Notes under the pieces: model-generated
The model's input: only the letters and a program-made list of their open reading frames with translations
Told to the model about the DNA's origin: nothing
Database searches by the model: none
Position numbers and translations under genes: made by a program
Shown here: positions 1-8,426 of the stretch, in pieces
Position numbering within the stretch: position 1 is the first letter of the stretch
How the letters are laid out: each line of letters opens with the position of its first letter
Assembly: GCF_029888045.1 (NCBI RefSeq)
Contig: NZ_JARXRN010000025.1
Location: forward strand, 340,368 to 404,367
Source: Luteimonas rhizosphaericola
GTDB lineage: Bacteria > Pseudomonadota > Gammaproteobacteria > Xanthomonadales > Xanthomonadaceae
Direction: 5' to 3'
Length of the DNA stretch: 64,000 nucleotides

Positions 1-534
1 GGACTCGGGCAGTACGCCCTTCATCGCCAGCAGGCGGCCGCCGGGGGCCAGCAGGTGGCCGCCGACGGCGATGATGTCGGCCAGGGTCGCCAGCGCCCGG
101 GCGGTGATCGCGTCGAACGCACCCGGCAGGTCGAGCGCTTCGGCCCGCGATTCGGCGACCCGTGCGTTGGGCAGCGGCAGCTGGCGCACCGCCTCGCGCA
201 GGAAGCGGGCCTTCTTGCCGTTGGACTCGACCAGGGTCACCTCCAGCGCCGGGCAGGCGATCGCCAGCGGGATGCCGGGCAGTCCGGGCCCGGTGCCCAG
301 GTCGGCGAGCCGGGCGACGCCGGCCACGTGCGGCGCCAGCGCCAGCGAATCGAGCAGGTGCAGGGTCACCATCTGCAGCGGATCGCGCACCGCGGTGAGG
401 TTGTAGGTCGCGTTCCAGCGCACCAGCAGCGCCAGGTAGGCCAGCAGCGGCTCGGCCAGCGCGGCTGGCTGCGCAAGCGCCGCGAGGCCGGCTTCGAGCG
501 CCGCGCGCAGGGGGTCGGGGGACGGTGCGGTCAT
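1..534 (-). CDS. rsmG: 16S rRNA m7G527 methyltransferase RsmG (GidB), 3' end cut by window edge
   Basis: The minus strand from the ATG at 534 reads [16 protein letters not shown] and contains the RsmG landmarks: the NLTAVRDP segment, then LLDSLAL, the SAM-binding loop [14 protein letters not shown], and [14 protein letters not shown]. RsmG methylates N7 of G527 in 16S rRNA using S-adenosylmethionine in the cytoplasm. The 178 codons in the window cover most of a protein that is usually a little over 200 residues; the C-terminus lies off the left edge. It runs in the same direction as the phosphopantetheinyl transferase gene upstream, 37 bases away, so co-transcription is possible although the functions are unrelated. 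Confidence 0.93.
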   Translation of the reverse strand, partial: MTAPSPDPLRAALEAGLAALAQPAALAEPLLAYLALLVRWNATYNLTAVRDPLQMVTLHLLDSLALAPHVAGVARLADLGTGPGLPGIPLAIACPALEVTLVESNGKKARFLREAVRQLPLPNARVAESRAEALDLPGAFDAITARALATLADIIAVGGHLLAPGGRLLAMKGVLPES

Positions 535-571
535 CGCGCCATTGTAGGAGGGCGCGCCGGGGGCACCGGCG

Positions 572-1189
572 CTACGGCGCCGCGTCGCCGGTGTGGCCGA
601 CATGCCCCGTCCGCCAGGCCAGCGTGGCCAGGTAGCCCGGCGCGGGCGTGAACGCGTGCAGGTGCCAGTCGCCCGGGGCGCCGAGGGCGGGATCGCAGGC
701 GGCCAGTCGCCAGCCGTCGCCCTCGTGCGCGAACTCCAGCTTCTCCAGCCCGAAGGCGATGCCGCGCCCGTGCGCCTTGAGCACCGCCTCCTTGGCGCAC
801 CACAGACGCACGAACCAGCGCTCGCCGGCGTCGCGCGGCAGGTCCGCGAGCTGCGCGGACTCGTGGGCGGTGAAGAAGCGGCGGGCCAGGGTCATCGCGT
901 TCGGACGCGGACGCAGCCATTCGATGTCCGCGCCCACGCGCGCGCCGCGCGCCAGCGCCACCAGCAGCCGCCCGCCGCTGTGGCTCCAGTTCGCGTCCAG
1001 CCCCGCGTACGTGGCGTCGAGGTGGGGACGGCCGTAGGGGTCGCGCCACAGGCCCAGCGCGGGTTCGGGCACGCCCAGCTGGTCGGCCAGCCAGCGCCGG
1101 GCCAGCGGCTCGGCCGGTTCGCCGCGACGGTACGGGCCCCAGGCGCAGCGCACCGGGCCGAGGTCGAGGCTGTCGTGCACGGTGAGCAT
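572..1189 (-). CDS. 4'-phosphopantetheinyl transferase (Sfp/AcpT-type)
   Basis: A 205-residue protein with the Sfp-superfamily signatures: NWSHSGG (68-73), VGADIEW with the Mg-binding Asp88 and Glu90, and the WCAKEAVLK block (130-138) carrying the catalytic Glu and Lys. The family moves phosphopantetheine from CoA to the serine of carrier proteins. It is divergent from the AMP-dependent ligase at 1272. The pigment-type acyl carrier protein at 32736 is its obvious substrate, because aryl-polyene and xanthomonadin clusters normally carry such an enzyme and the main cluster here has none. The link to the pigment is inference from context; the enzyme class is clear. Confidence 0.92.
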   Translation of the reverse strand: MLTVHDSLDLGPVRCAWGPYRRGEPAEPLARRWLADQLGVPEPALGLWRDPYGRPHLDATYAGLDANWSHSGGRLLVALARGARVGADIEWLRPRPNAMTLARRFFTAHESAQLADLPRDAGERWFVRLWCAKEAVLKAHGRGIAFGLEKLEFAHEGDGWRLAACDPALGAPGDWHLHAFTPAPGYLATLAWRTGHVGHTGDAAP

Positions 1190-1224
1190 GAACAGTCGGT
1201 TCGGCCGGCGGGGGCGGGCCAGCG

Positions 1225-1230
1225 TAAGCT
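1225..1230 (+). promoter_or_regulatory. candidate -10 box TAAGCT for the AMP-ligase gene
   Basis: TAAGCT fits the TAnnnT pattern seen in front of several genes in this window. It lies 42 bases before the ATG at 1272 and 15 before an in-frame GTG at 1245. No good -35 was seen. Confidence 0.3.
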
Positions 1231-1271
1231 AGCGGCCGGGCGGCGTGAACCTTCGCCGCCGGTCGGGGACG

Positions 1272-2666
1272 ATGTCGGCAGTCATCCAGCACAGCACGGC
1301 ACTAGGACACGGGGCCTTCCTGCTACCCGGGGGCGGGGGCGCGGACGCGTTCGCCTTCGACGCCGGCGGCAGGGTCAGCCGGGCGCAGTTCGCCGCGCAA
1401 GTGCGCGCGCTGGCCGCGCGACTGCCGGCCGCCGCCTACGCGGTGAACCTGTGCGAGGACCGCTACCGGTTCCTGGTCGCGTTCTGCGCCGTCGCCGTGC
1501 GCGGGCAGGTGAACCTGCTGCCGCCCACGCGCACCCGCGCCGCGATCGACGAGGTGCGCGCGCGCCATCCCGACAGCTACTGCATCGGCGACGGCGAGGC
1601 CTGCGGCTGCGACGCCGAACTGGCCGCGCCCGACGCGCACTTCGTGCACTTGGCGGCCGAACTGATCGCGGTCGAGGGCGCGCCGCTGCAGGTCGACGAT
1701 GCGGCCGTGGTCGCGATCGGCTTCACGTCCGGCAGCACCGGCACGCCGGTGCCCAATGCCAAGACCCTGGGTTCGCTGCGCACCAGCACCGCGCAGAACC
1801 TCGCCGCGCTCGCGAGCCTGTGGCCGCCCGGCGCGGTGCCGCACGTGGTCGCGACGGTGCCCCCGCAGCACATGTACGGGCTGGAGCTGTCGGTGATGCT
1901 GCCGCTGCTCACGTCCGTCGCGGTGCACCGCGCACGCCCGTTCTTCCCCGACGACATCGCGCGCGCGCTGCACGACGCCGCGGGCGCGCGCGTGCTGGTG
2001 ACCACGCCGGTGCACCTGCGCGCGCTGCTGGCCTCGGGCGTGGCGCTGCCGCCGCTGGCGGGGATCGTCACCGCGACCGCGCCGCTGCCGCAGGCACTCG
2101 CCGCCGACGCCGAGGCGGCCTGGGGCTGCGAGGTGCGCGAGACCTTCGGCTCCACCGAGACCTGCATCATCGCCAGCCGGCGAACCGCCGTCGACGAGGC
2201 GTGGACGCCGTTCCCGGGCGTGCGGCTGCAGCCGCGGCCCGACGGCACCCTGGTGTCGGCCGCCCAGCTTGCCGCGCCGGTGCTGTTGGCGGACCTGGTC
2301 GAACTCCGCGCCGACGGTGGTTTCCTGCTGCGCGGGCGCCAGGCCGACCTGCTGGAGATCGCGGGCAAGCGCGCCTCGCTGGCCGATCTCACCCGCCGCC
2401 TGCTCGAAGTGCCGGGCGTGCGCGACGGGGTGGTGTTCCAGCTCGCCGACGAGCACGCGGGCGTGCGCCGGATCGCGGCGGCCTACGTCAGCGACACCCT
2501 GGACGAGCGCGCCATGCGCGACGCGCTGCGACGCTGCATCGATCCGGTGTTCCTGCCGCGGCCGCTGCGGCGGGTCCCTGCCCTGCCGCGCAACGACACC
2601 GGCAAGCTGCCGCGCGCGGCGCTGCAGCGCCTGCTGCAGTGCGGCGAGGACGACACCCTGCGCTGA
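1272..2666 (+). CDS. AMP-dependent acyl/aryl ligase, probable hydroxybenzoate-ACP ligase of the pigment pathway
   Basis: The 464-residue protein is an ANL-superfamily adenylating enzyme. The phosphate loop FTSGSTGTP is at 151-159, the A5-type motif FGSTET follows the middle of the protein, and a C-terminal NDTGKLPR provides the catalytic lysine. The ATG at 1272 has GGGGA just upstream; an in-frame GTG at 1245 would add nine residues. It is short for an acyl-CoA synthetase and resembles the ligases of aryl-polyene clusters. In Xanthomonas, XanA2 activates 3-hydroxybenzoate onto the carrier protein XanC. No other ligase of this type is present near the main cluster at 30-46 kb, so this gene is the best candidate for the starter-loading step. 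Substrate is inferred. Confidence 0.85.
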   Translation: MSAVIQHSTALGHGAFLLPGGGGADAFAFDAGGRVSRAQFAAQVRALAARLPAAAYAVNLCEDRYRFLVAFCAVAVRGQVNLLPPTRTRAAIDEVRARHPDSYCIGDGEACGCDAELAAPDAHFVHLAAELIAVEGAPLQVDDAAVVAIGFTSGSTGTPVPNAKTLGSLRTSTAQNLAALASLWPPGAVPHVVATVPPQHMYGLELSVMLPLLTSVAVHRARPFFPDDIARALHDAAGARVLVTTPVHLRALLASGVALPPLAGIVTATAPLPQALAADAEAAWGCEVRETFGSTETCIIASRRTAVDEAWTPFPGVRLQPRPDGTLVSAAQLAAPVLLADLVELRADGGFLLRGRQADLLEIAGKRASLADLTRRLLEVPGVRDGVVFQLADEHAGVRRIAAAYVSDTLDERAMRDALRRCIDPVFLPRPLRRVPALPRNDTGKLPRAALQRLLQCGEDDTLR

Positions 2667-2758
2667 CGTCGCCGTCACGATCCCGCTGTCAGCATGCGCC
2701 CACTCCGCACGCGAGTGCCGAGCCTCGTTCAACGGATTCACCTGACAGGAGACAGCGC

Positions 2759-3025
2759 ATGGGCATCATCATCTGGCTGATCGTCGGCGGCATCGTCGGC
2801 TGGCTGGCGAGCATCGTCATGAAGCGCGACGCGCAGCAGGGCATCATCCTCAACATCGTGGTCGGCATCGTCGGCGCCATCATCGGCGGCTGGCTGATCG
2901 GTCCCCTCCTCGGTGCGGGTTCGATCAACGACGGCATCACCGTGATGAGCTTCGTGGTCTCGCTGATCGGTGCCATCATCCTGCTGGCGATCGTCAACCT
3001 GTTCCGACGCGGCAACGTGCGCTGA
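2759..3025 (+). CDS. GlsB/YeaQ/YmgE family small membrane protein
   Basis: An 88-residue, almost entirely hydrophobic protein with three membrane segments (about 2-18, 27-50 and 60-82) and the family's glycine pattern: GGIVGWLAS near the start and GIVGAIIGGWL in the middle. The family (transglycosylase-associated protein) is linked to general stress responses; its molecular role is unknown. A good ribosome site, ACAGGAG, precedes the ATG. It stands alone, followed by a strong intrinsic terminator. Confidence 0.9.
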   Translation: MGIIIWLIVGGIVGWLASIVMKRDAQQGIILNIVVGIVGAIIGGWLIGPLLGAGSINDGITVMSFVVSLIGAIILLAIVNLFRRGNVR

Positions 3026-3050
3026 TTGCAGCGTCGTCGAACACGAGAAG

Positions 3051-3077
3051 AGCCCGGCGCATGCCGGGCTTTTTTTT
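3051..3077 (+). terminator. intrinsic terminator after the GlsB-like gene
   Basis: An 8-bp perfect stem (AGCCCGGC / GCCGGGCT) with a GCAT loop is followed directly by eight T residues. Confidence 0.92.
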
Positions 3078-3475
3078 GGGTCAGCCCTTCTATGGAAGTT
3101 GATGGCGGACTCGGTCCATTTTCGTTGCGGGGCGAGCCCCCGCATGGGGCTCGATCATTGCGATCTCGCGCCTCGCTCCCCCGGTGTCCGACTCACGGCG
3201 CTGCCACCTTGCGATGCGACCGGACGGCGCCCGCCGCGACCGGGTGGCCCCCGCTGCGAATGTCCCCCGGCCACCGCCTGCAGGCGGTGGCCTCCTCCTT
3301 GCGTTCGCGCGGAGGCCACCCGGCCGCGTCGGGCGGCGGCTTCCGGGCGCGTCCTGCGGGTTCGCGCAATCTTCGCAAGCTTGAACGGCAGCCGTTCGCG
3401 GCGAGCGGGTTCACGGCGGCTTGCATGCCCGCTCGCCACGATCGGGCTCCCGACAGGACACGACAGGAGTGGGTG
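3078..3475. other. intergenic region of about 400 bases with nested palindromes
   Basis: No convincing gene is seen here. The region is unusually rich in inverted repeats, described in the next entry, and ends with the ribosome site ACAGGAG of the PepSY gene. No recognisable promoter was found. Confidence 0.5.
3240..3323. repeat. nested inverted repeats with a perfect 24-bp palindrome
   Basis: Positions 3269-3292 form a perfect 24-bp palindrome: GGCCACCGCCTG followed at once by its reverse complement. It is enclosed by a second inverted pair, CCGGGTGGCC at 3240-3249 and GGCCACCCGG at 3314-3323. The whole block could extrude as a cruciform or fold as a long RNA hairpin. There is no T-run, so it is not a standard terminator. 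Confidence 0.7.
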
Positions 3476-3910
3476 ATGCATTCGATCCGCAATGGCCGCA
3501 AGGCCCTGCTCGCACTGGCACTGGTGGCGGCCGCCGGTACCGTGCTGGCCCAGGACGCGCTGACGGCCGCCGAAGTGCGCGCCAAGCTCGAGGCGCAGGG
3601 CTACACCAACATCAACGACGTCGAGTTCGAGGACGGTGTGTGGAGCGCGGATGCGCGCAGCGCCGACGGCAACCGCGTCGACCTGTCGATCAATCCGTCG
3701 ACCGGCGAGATCTATCCCGACGAACAGGTCGCCACCCTGGGCAAGGCCGATGTCGAGGCCAAGCTCGCGGCGGCGGGGTACACCAACGTGCACGACGTGG
3801 AATTCGAAGGCGGCGTGTGGAAGGCCGAGGCCGACGATCAGGCCGGCAAGGACGTCGAACTGCGGCTGGATCCGAACACCGGCGAGGTCATCGGCAAGGC
3901 GAAGGACTGA
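3476..3910 (+). CDS. secreted tandem PepSY-domain protein
   Basis: This 144-residue protein begins with a signal peptide (about 1-25, cleaved near VLAQ). Two tandem PepSY-like units follow, at about 29-85 and 87-142. Each has the same order: an EV.AKL helix, GYTN(I/V).DVEFE, a VW.A strand, and a (I/L)(N/D)P.TGE turn. PepSY proteins are periplasmic and often act as inhibitors or ligand sensors; the role here is unknown. The ATG follows a clear ribosome site. The strong match between halves suggests an internal duplication. It ends at a convergent hairpin shared with the reductase gene. Confidence 0.88.
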   Translation: MHSIRNGRKALLALALVAAAGTVLAQDALTAAEVRAKLEAQGYTNINDVEFEDGVWSADARSADGNRVDLSINPSTGEIYPDEQVATLGKADVEAKLAAAGYTNVHDVEFEGGVWKAEADDQAGKDVELRLDPNTGEVIGKAKD

Positions 3911-3935
3911 GCGCCCCCGCCGCGCGCGGCGGCAG

Positions 3936-3964
3936 GACGATGCCCGGCGCCGCCGGGCATCGTC
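3936..3964. terminator. bidirectional hairpin between convergent genes
   Basis: A 14-bp perfect inverted repeat (GACGATGCCCGGCG and its complement) sits between the convergent PepSY and reductase genes. It has no T-run, so termination strength is uncertain. Confidence 0.7.
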
Positions 3965-3980
3965 GCGTCGGGGGACCGCG

Positions 3981-4556
3981 TCAGGCGAACCGCCACGCCA
4001 CCAGCTGGGCGCCCGAGGCGAAGCGGTGCAGGGAGTCGAGGACCAGCCCGCGCTGGCCGAGGTCCGCGGGGACGAACGGACGGCCCGCGCCGATCAGGAC
4101 CGGCACCACGCGCAGGCGCAGCAGGTCGACCGCCCCCGCGCGCAGCAGGGCATCGGTCAGGGTGAGGCTGCCCCATACGATCAGATCGCCGGCGCCGCGT
4201 TCGCGCAGCGCGCACACCGACGCCACGGCGTCGCCGCGCAGGATGTGGGCGTGGTCGCCACCGCGGCCCCATGGCGCCTGTGACAGCGTCGAGGAGACCA
4301 CGTACTTGGGCAGCGCGTTGATCGGCGCCGCCACGCGCTCCACCTGCGGCGAGACGTCCGGCCAGTAGGCCTCGAACATGGCGTACGTGGTGCGACCGAG
4401 CACGATCGCATCCACCGTCTCCACCATGCGCAGCTGCTCGTCTTCCACTTCGGGCGTGGTCAGCTCGGCGGCCGCGGCGAAGAATCCGATGCCGCCATCC
4501 GTCTCGGCGGCGAAACCGTCGGCGCTGACGATCTGTTCGACGATGATCCTGCCCAT
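3981..4556 (-). CDS. dihydrofolate reductase / RibD C-terminal family protein
   Basis: A 191-residue protein with the RibD-C/DHFR-like pattern: MGRIIVEQIVSADGF at the start, a DAIVLGRTTYAMFEAYWP segment, IVWGSLTLTDALL, and a VVPVLIGAGRPFV strand near the end. Such proteins bind NADPH and reduce unknown substrates; they are common as stand-alone YyaP/YwjB-like enzymes. The ATG at 4556 is preceded by GGGAGT on the minus strand. It runs divergently from the FMN reductase at 4676. Function beyond the fold cannot be read. Confidence 0.88.
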   Translation of the reverse strand: MGRIIVEQIVSADGFAAETDGGIGFFAAAAELTTPEVEDEQLRMVETVDAIVLGRTTYAMFEAYWPDVSPQVERVAAPINALPKYVVSSTLSQAPWGRGGDHAHILRGDAVASVCALRERGAGDLIVWGSLTLTDALLRAGAVDLLRLRVVPVLIGAGRPFVPADLGQRGLVLDSLHRFASGAQLVAWRFA

Positions 4557-4675
4557 GCGGACTCCCGTTCCGGTCAAGTCCATGGAAGACGAACGACGGG
4601 CGTCGGGTTCGACGCGCCACTGCTCGACGCGGGGTCCGGCCGCTAGGATGGGGCGTTCCCCGGGAGACCACGGCC

Positions 4676-5227
4676 ATGGTTCGATTGCTCGGCATTTCCG
4701 GCAGCCTGCGCGCCGCCTCGCTCAATACCGCGCTGCTGCACGCGGCGGCGGCGCGGGTGCCGGCCGGCACCACGCTGGAGGCGGCCACCCTCCACGGCAT
4801 CCCGCTCTACGACGGCGACCTCGAGGCGGCCTCGGGCCTGCCGCCGGCGGTGCAGGCGCTGAAGGACCGCGTGCGCGCGGCCGATGGCGTGCTGCTGGTG
4901 ACCCCGGAGTACAACAACGGCATCCCGGGCGTGTTCAAGAACGCGATCGACTGGCTCTCGCGCCCGGGCGCCGACATCCCCGCGGTGTTCGGTGACCGGT
5001 CGTTCGCGGTCATCGGCGCCTCGCCCGGCGGCTTCGGTACCCAGCTGGCCCAGGACGCCTGGTGGCCGGTGCTGCGGACGCTGCGCGCGCGGGTCTGGTT
5101 CGGCGGGCGGCTGATGGTCTCGCGCGCCGGCGGCGTATTCGATGCCGAGGGTGCGCTGGTCGATGCGAAGGTGGACGCGCAGCTGCGCGACTTCATGGCC
5201 GGGTTCGCCGCCTTCGCCGCGCGCTGA
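4676..5227 (+). CDS. NADPH-dependent FMN reductase family protein
   Basis: This 183-residue flavodoxin-fold protein has the flavin phosphate loop GISGSLR near residue 6 and TPEYNNGIPGVFKNAIDW in the middle, the hallmarks of the ChrR/YieF/ArsH-like NADPH-dependent FMN reductases. Members reduce quinones, chromate or azo dyes and limit oxidative damage. A ribosome site GGGAG lies upstream, and a TAGGAT -10-like box is at 4644-4649. A short hairpin lies 17 bases after the stop codon. The physiological substrate cannot be read. Confidence 0.92.
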   Translation: MVRLLGISGSLRAASLNTALLHAAAARVPAGTTLEAATLHGIPLYDGDLEAASGLPPAVQALKDRVRAADGVLLVTPEYNNGIPGVFKNAIDWLSRPGADIPAVFGDRSFAVIGASPGGFGTQLAQDAWWPVLRTLRARVWFGGRLMVSRAGGVFDAEGALVDAKVDAQLRDFMAGFAAFAAR

Positions 5228-5244
5228 CCATGCGCCGCGCGGAT

Positions 5245-5262
5245 CCGGCCGTTAGCGGCCGG
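5245..5262 (+). terminator. possible terminator hairpin after the FMN reductase gene
   Basis: CCGGCCG, a TTAG loop and CGGCCGG form a 7-bp stem 17 bases after the stop. There is no T-run. Confidence 0.4.
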
Positions 5263-5399
5263 CCGCCTCGCTGGCGCGAGGGACGAAGGCGGGGCGTCGA
5301 GCCCGCCGCGCCGGGCCCCCCCTAGGGTCGCACCGGATACCGCGGACGCAGGTGCGAACGCTAAGGTCCGCGGCATCCACGTCCCGCGGAGCGCGCCCC

Positions 5400-7544
5400 G
5401 TGTCCGAGATCTACGGCATCGATTCGAGTACCTACCACCGGCTGCCGCCGGAGGACCAGCAGGCGATCCGCAGCAGCCACCAGGCGGCGCAGGCCGAAAC
5501 GCCCGCCCCGGCGCCCGAGGCGCCCGCGGGTCCGGAGGCGCCGGCCGCCGAGCCGGTCACCTTCGCCACCGCGCAGACCCCGGCCGAGGCGGTGGAGGCG
5601 ATCCACGACCTGCCGCTGCCGACCTGGTCGGACATCCCCACCGGCTTCCCCGACGAGGACCGGCGCTCGATCTACGAGTCGCGGGTGGAAACCTTCAACG
5701 ACCGCCGCGCCGCCCAGGCGCAGGCGGCGCTCGACCGGCTCGAGCCGCAGCTGTCGGACTACGACGGCCTCAACGGCGCCACCCGCGCGTACGAGTACGG
5801 CCAGGCGCGCAGCGCGTTCGACAACGACCCCCACGTGCAGCAGCTGCGCCGGATCGTCGACGAAGCGACCGCCAACCCTACCGAAATTCCCGCCTACCTG
5901 CGCACCGGCGACGGGCCGTCGACCGACGTCACCCGGCTCGACATCACCCAGGTGCGCACCGCGCTGGGCGCGCTCGGCATCGAACTGCCCGCCGACGCCA
6001 CCCCGGCCCAGGTGCAGGCCGGCTACGAGGTGCTGGCGCTGGCGCCCGACGGGGTGCTCGCCTGGGCGATCAATCCCGGCCAGCAGGTGCGCTTCGAGAC
6101 GCCGGTCGCCGGCGCCGCCACGCTGCCGCTGCCGGTGCGCGGCGGCGTCGACCTCACCCTGGTCGGCCAGGTCGACCTGTCCGGGGTGCAGACCGGCATG
6201 GATTTCCGCCAGACCCAGACCTTCGAGATGGAAGTGCAGATGCAGGGCACGGCCACCGCGGCGGTCGGGCGCACGCCGCTCAACAAGTACTACGAGTGGG
6301 GCAGCCGCATCGCCGAACGCTTCGACGCGTTCCCGGAACTGCGCAACATGGTCGACAGCTCGCCGCTGCTGCGCAACGTGGTCAAGGGCCTGCCGATCCC
6401 GGTCTCCGGCAGCTACGAGCAGTTCGCCGGCACCCGCGTCAGCTACGAGGCGGTGGTGACGCCCGAGCAGGGCGCGCGCATCGCAGACGGCGACCTGTCG
6501 GCCGCGCCCAATCCGCTCGACCCGATGTCGATGCCGATCGGCACCGGCACCCTGATGCGCGGGCAGACGCTCACCGGCAGCCACTTCGAGGCCAACTACA
6601 AGCTGCTGCACGTCAACGGCACCAGCACCGACCTGTCGGGACAGGGCTTCGGCGTGCGCCGGATCGACGCCAACACCTTCGAGATCGTCGCCGGCGACGT
6701 GGAGACGGTGGAGAACGAGATGTTCGTCGGCCTGGGCTACCGCGGCATCGCCGCGATCGGGCTCAGTTCCGACCGCAGCCTGGAAGAGCGTTCGATGTCG
6801 GTCGCGCGCCTGGACCTGCGCACCGAGGAAGGCCAGGCCGCCTACCAGGCCTTCATGAGCGGCGGGCAGATGCCGCAGTGGTCGCCGCCGGGTGTGCTGC
6901 AGGCCGGGACCACAGAAGTGCTCGCCGCCGACCACGCCGCGCGCTTCGGGCTGGAGATCGGCGGCTTCGGCTGGGGCACGGAGATCAACAGCAGCGAGCT
7001 GGAGATCGTGTCCACGCGCTGGGCCGACGGCACCACCGAGAACACCAGCAGCTACCAGGTGGGCGACAACCACTACAGCCAGGTCACATGGACCAGCGAC
7101 GCCGCCGGCCAGCCGGTGCCCGGCACCACCCGCTACGGCATGGTGCTGGCGAACTACGACCCGACGCTGTCGGCCTACATCAACGACGCCTACAACCGCG
7201 ACATCGCCAATCCCGAGTCCTCCTACGGCAGCTTCGACGGCGGCCAGCACGTGCGCCTGGAGTTCACCGAGGCCGACCTGATGCGGATCCGCCAGGACGC
7301 GCGCGACTACATCGTGCGGCTGCAGGGCGAGTACGGGGAGCAGAAGCTCGAGGCGATCGACCGCGATCCGATCGTGGCCTTCGGTCTGACCGAGTCGCTG
7401 GCCGCGGCCACCACGCCGGACGAGGTGTTCCGCGTGCTGTCCAACGACTTCTACCAGGAAGAGCTGTCGGGCGACCTGCTGGCGATGAGCCTGGAGCTGG
7501 GCACGCCACCGGCCGGCACGCTGACGGTGCGCGACGCGGGGTAA
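5400..7544 (+). CDS. uncharacterised 714-residue protein
   Basis: I do not recognise the family. The chosen GTG at 5400 (VSEIYGIDSS) follows GCGGAG at good spacing; an in-frame GTG at 5352 lacks this. There is no signal peptide or membrane segment. Residues about 30-55 are a Pro/Ala/Glu-rich linker. Then comes a charged helical stretch (about 75-140), a region reading LGIELPADATPAQVQAGY (about 205-225), and a long central part rich in alternating hydrophobic and Gly/Thr/Ser residues that looks beta-rich. The last 120 residues are helical and acidic. The layout (disordered N-terminus, large beta-rich body) would suit an exported effector or a structural protein, but no secretion signal was recognised. 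It is probably monocistronic, with a TAAGGT -10-like box at 5362-5367. Confidence 0.8.
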   Translation: MSEIYGIDSSTYHRLPPEDQQAIRSSHQAAQAETPAPAPEAPAGPEAPAAEPVTFATAQTPAEAVEAIHDLPLPTWSDIPTGFPDEDRRSIYESRVETFNDRRAAQAQAALDRLEPQLSDYDGLNGATRAYEYGQARSAFDNDPHVQQLRRIVDEATANPTEIPAYLRTGDGPSTDVTRLDITQVRTALGALGIELPADATPAQVQAGYEVLALAPDGVLAWAINPGQQVRFETPVAGAATLPLPVRGGVDLTLVGQVDLSGVQTGMDFRQTQTFEMEVQMQGTATAAVGRTPLNKYYEWGSRIAERFDAFPELRNMVDSSPLLRNVVKGLPIPVSGSYEQFAGTRVSYEAVVTPEQGARIADGDLSAAPNPLDPMSMPIGTGTLMRGQTLTGSHFEANYKLLHVNGTSTDLSGQGFGVRRIDANTFEIVAGDVETVENEMFVGLGYRGIAAIGLSSDRSLEERSMSVARLDLRTEEGQAAYQAFMSGGQMPQWSPPGVLQAGTTEVLAADHAARFGLEIGGFGWGTEINSSELEIVSTRWADGTTENTSSYQVGDNHYSQVTWTSDAAGQPVPGTTRYGMVLANYDPTLSAYINDAYNRDIANPESSYGSFDGGQHVRLEFTEADLMRIRQDARDYIVRLQGEYGEQKLEAIDRDPIVAFGLTESLAAATTPDEVFRVLSNDFYQEELSGDLLAMSLELGTPPAGTLTVRDAG

Positions 7545-7621
7545 GTCCAGCGCCACCCGGGTCCGGCCGGTGCCTGGGCGAGCGCGCCCGGACCGACCGG
7601 CTTCACCACGCGACCGGTCGC

Positions 7622-7638
7622 GCCGGCGGTTCGCCGGC
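7622..7638 (+). terminator. possible hairpin after the 714-residue gene
   Basis: GCCGGCG, GTT and CGCCGGC form a compact 7-bp stem 78 bases past the stop. No T-run follows, so this is weak evidence of a terminator. Confidence 0.28.
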
Positions 7639-7781
7639 TGGCGCCGTCCTTGCGCTGCGCCGGGCATCGCGACGCGCGTTCGTGGCCGCGCGGGGACGCC
7701 AGCGTCGACTTCGCCGGTCGGGGTTGACGCTGATGGCCCGCGGCGCCACGGTAGCGCCCCCTCTTCGACCGGAGCCAGGCC

Positions 7782-8426
7782 ATGGGCCAGCCCACGCAGG
7801 AACTGGAGCGCTTCGTGCGCGATGCGCTCGCCGCCGGTGCCACGCGGGCACAGGTCGAGGCGGCGCTCGCCAGCGCCGGCTGGTCGCCGGAGCAGGCGCG
7901 GGTGGCGCTGTCGGGCTACGCGGAGATCGAGTTCCCGGTGCCGGTCCCGCGGCCGCGGCCGCAACTGTCGGCGCGCGAGGCGTTCGAGTACCTGCTGCTG
8001 TTCGCGACCCTGTACCTCACCGCCTGGCACCTGGGCAGCCTGCTGTTCGACCTGGTCAACCACGCGCTGCCCGATGCTGCTGATCCGGCCTACCGGCTGC
8101 AGGCCAGCGGGCAGTCGATGCGCTGGTCGGTGGCGACGCTGCTGGTCGCGTTCCCGCTGTTCGCCTGGCTGGCGCGGCACATCGGCCGCGATGTCGCGCG
8201 GCATCCGGTCAAGCGCCTGTCTCCGGTGCGGCGCTGGCTGACCTACCTGACGCTGTTCGTCGCGGCGGGCGTGCTGGTGGGCGACGTGATCGTGCTGGTC
8301 TACAACGTGCTCGGGGGCGAGGCGAGCCTGCGCTTCGTGCTCAAGGTGGCGGTGGTCGCGGTGATCGCCGGCACCGTGTTCGGCTATTACCTGAGCGACC
8401 TGCGCCGCGAAGAGGTGGCGTCGTGA
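7782..8426 (+). CDS. DUF5671 family membrane protein
   Basis: A 214-residue protein with a short N-terminal helical domain (about 1-45) of the form LERFVRDALAAGATRAQVEAAL..AGW, which resembles a putative protein-interaction helix pair. Four membrane segments follow (about 68-95, 112-130, 150-175, 185-205). This N-terminal helix plus four-segment arrangement is what I know of DUF5671 proteins; their function is unknown. GGAG lies before the ATG. The stop overlaps the GTG of the next gene (GTGA), so the two are translated together. Confidence 0.8.
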   Translation: MGQPTQELERFVRDALAAGATRAQVEAALASAGWSPEQARVALSGYAEIEFPVPVPRPRPQLSAREAFEYLLLFATLYLTAWHLGSLLFDLVNHALPDAADPAYRLQASGQSMRWSVATLLVAFPLFAWLARHIGRDVARHPVKRLSPVRRWLTYLTLFVAAGVLVGDVIVLVYNVLGGEASLRFVLKVAVVAVIAGTVFGYYLSDLRREEVAS

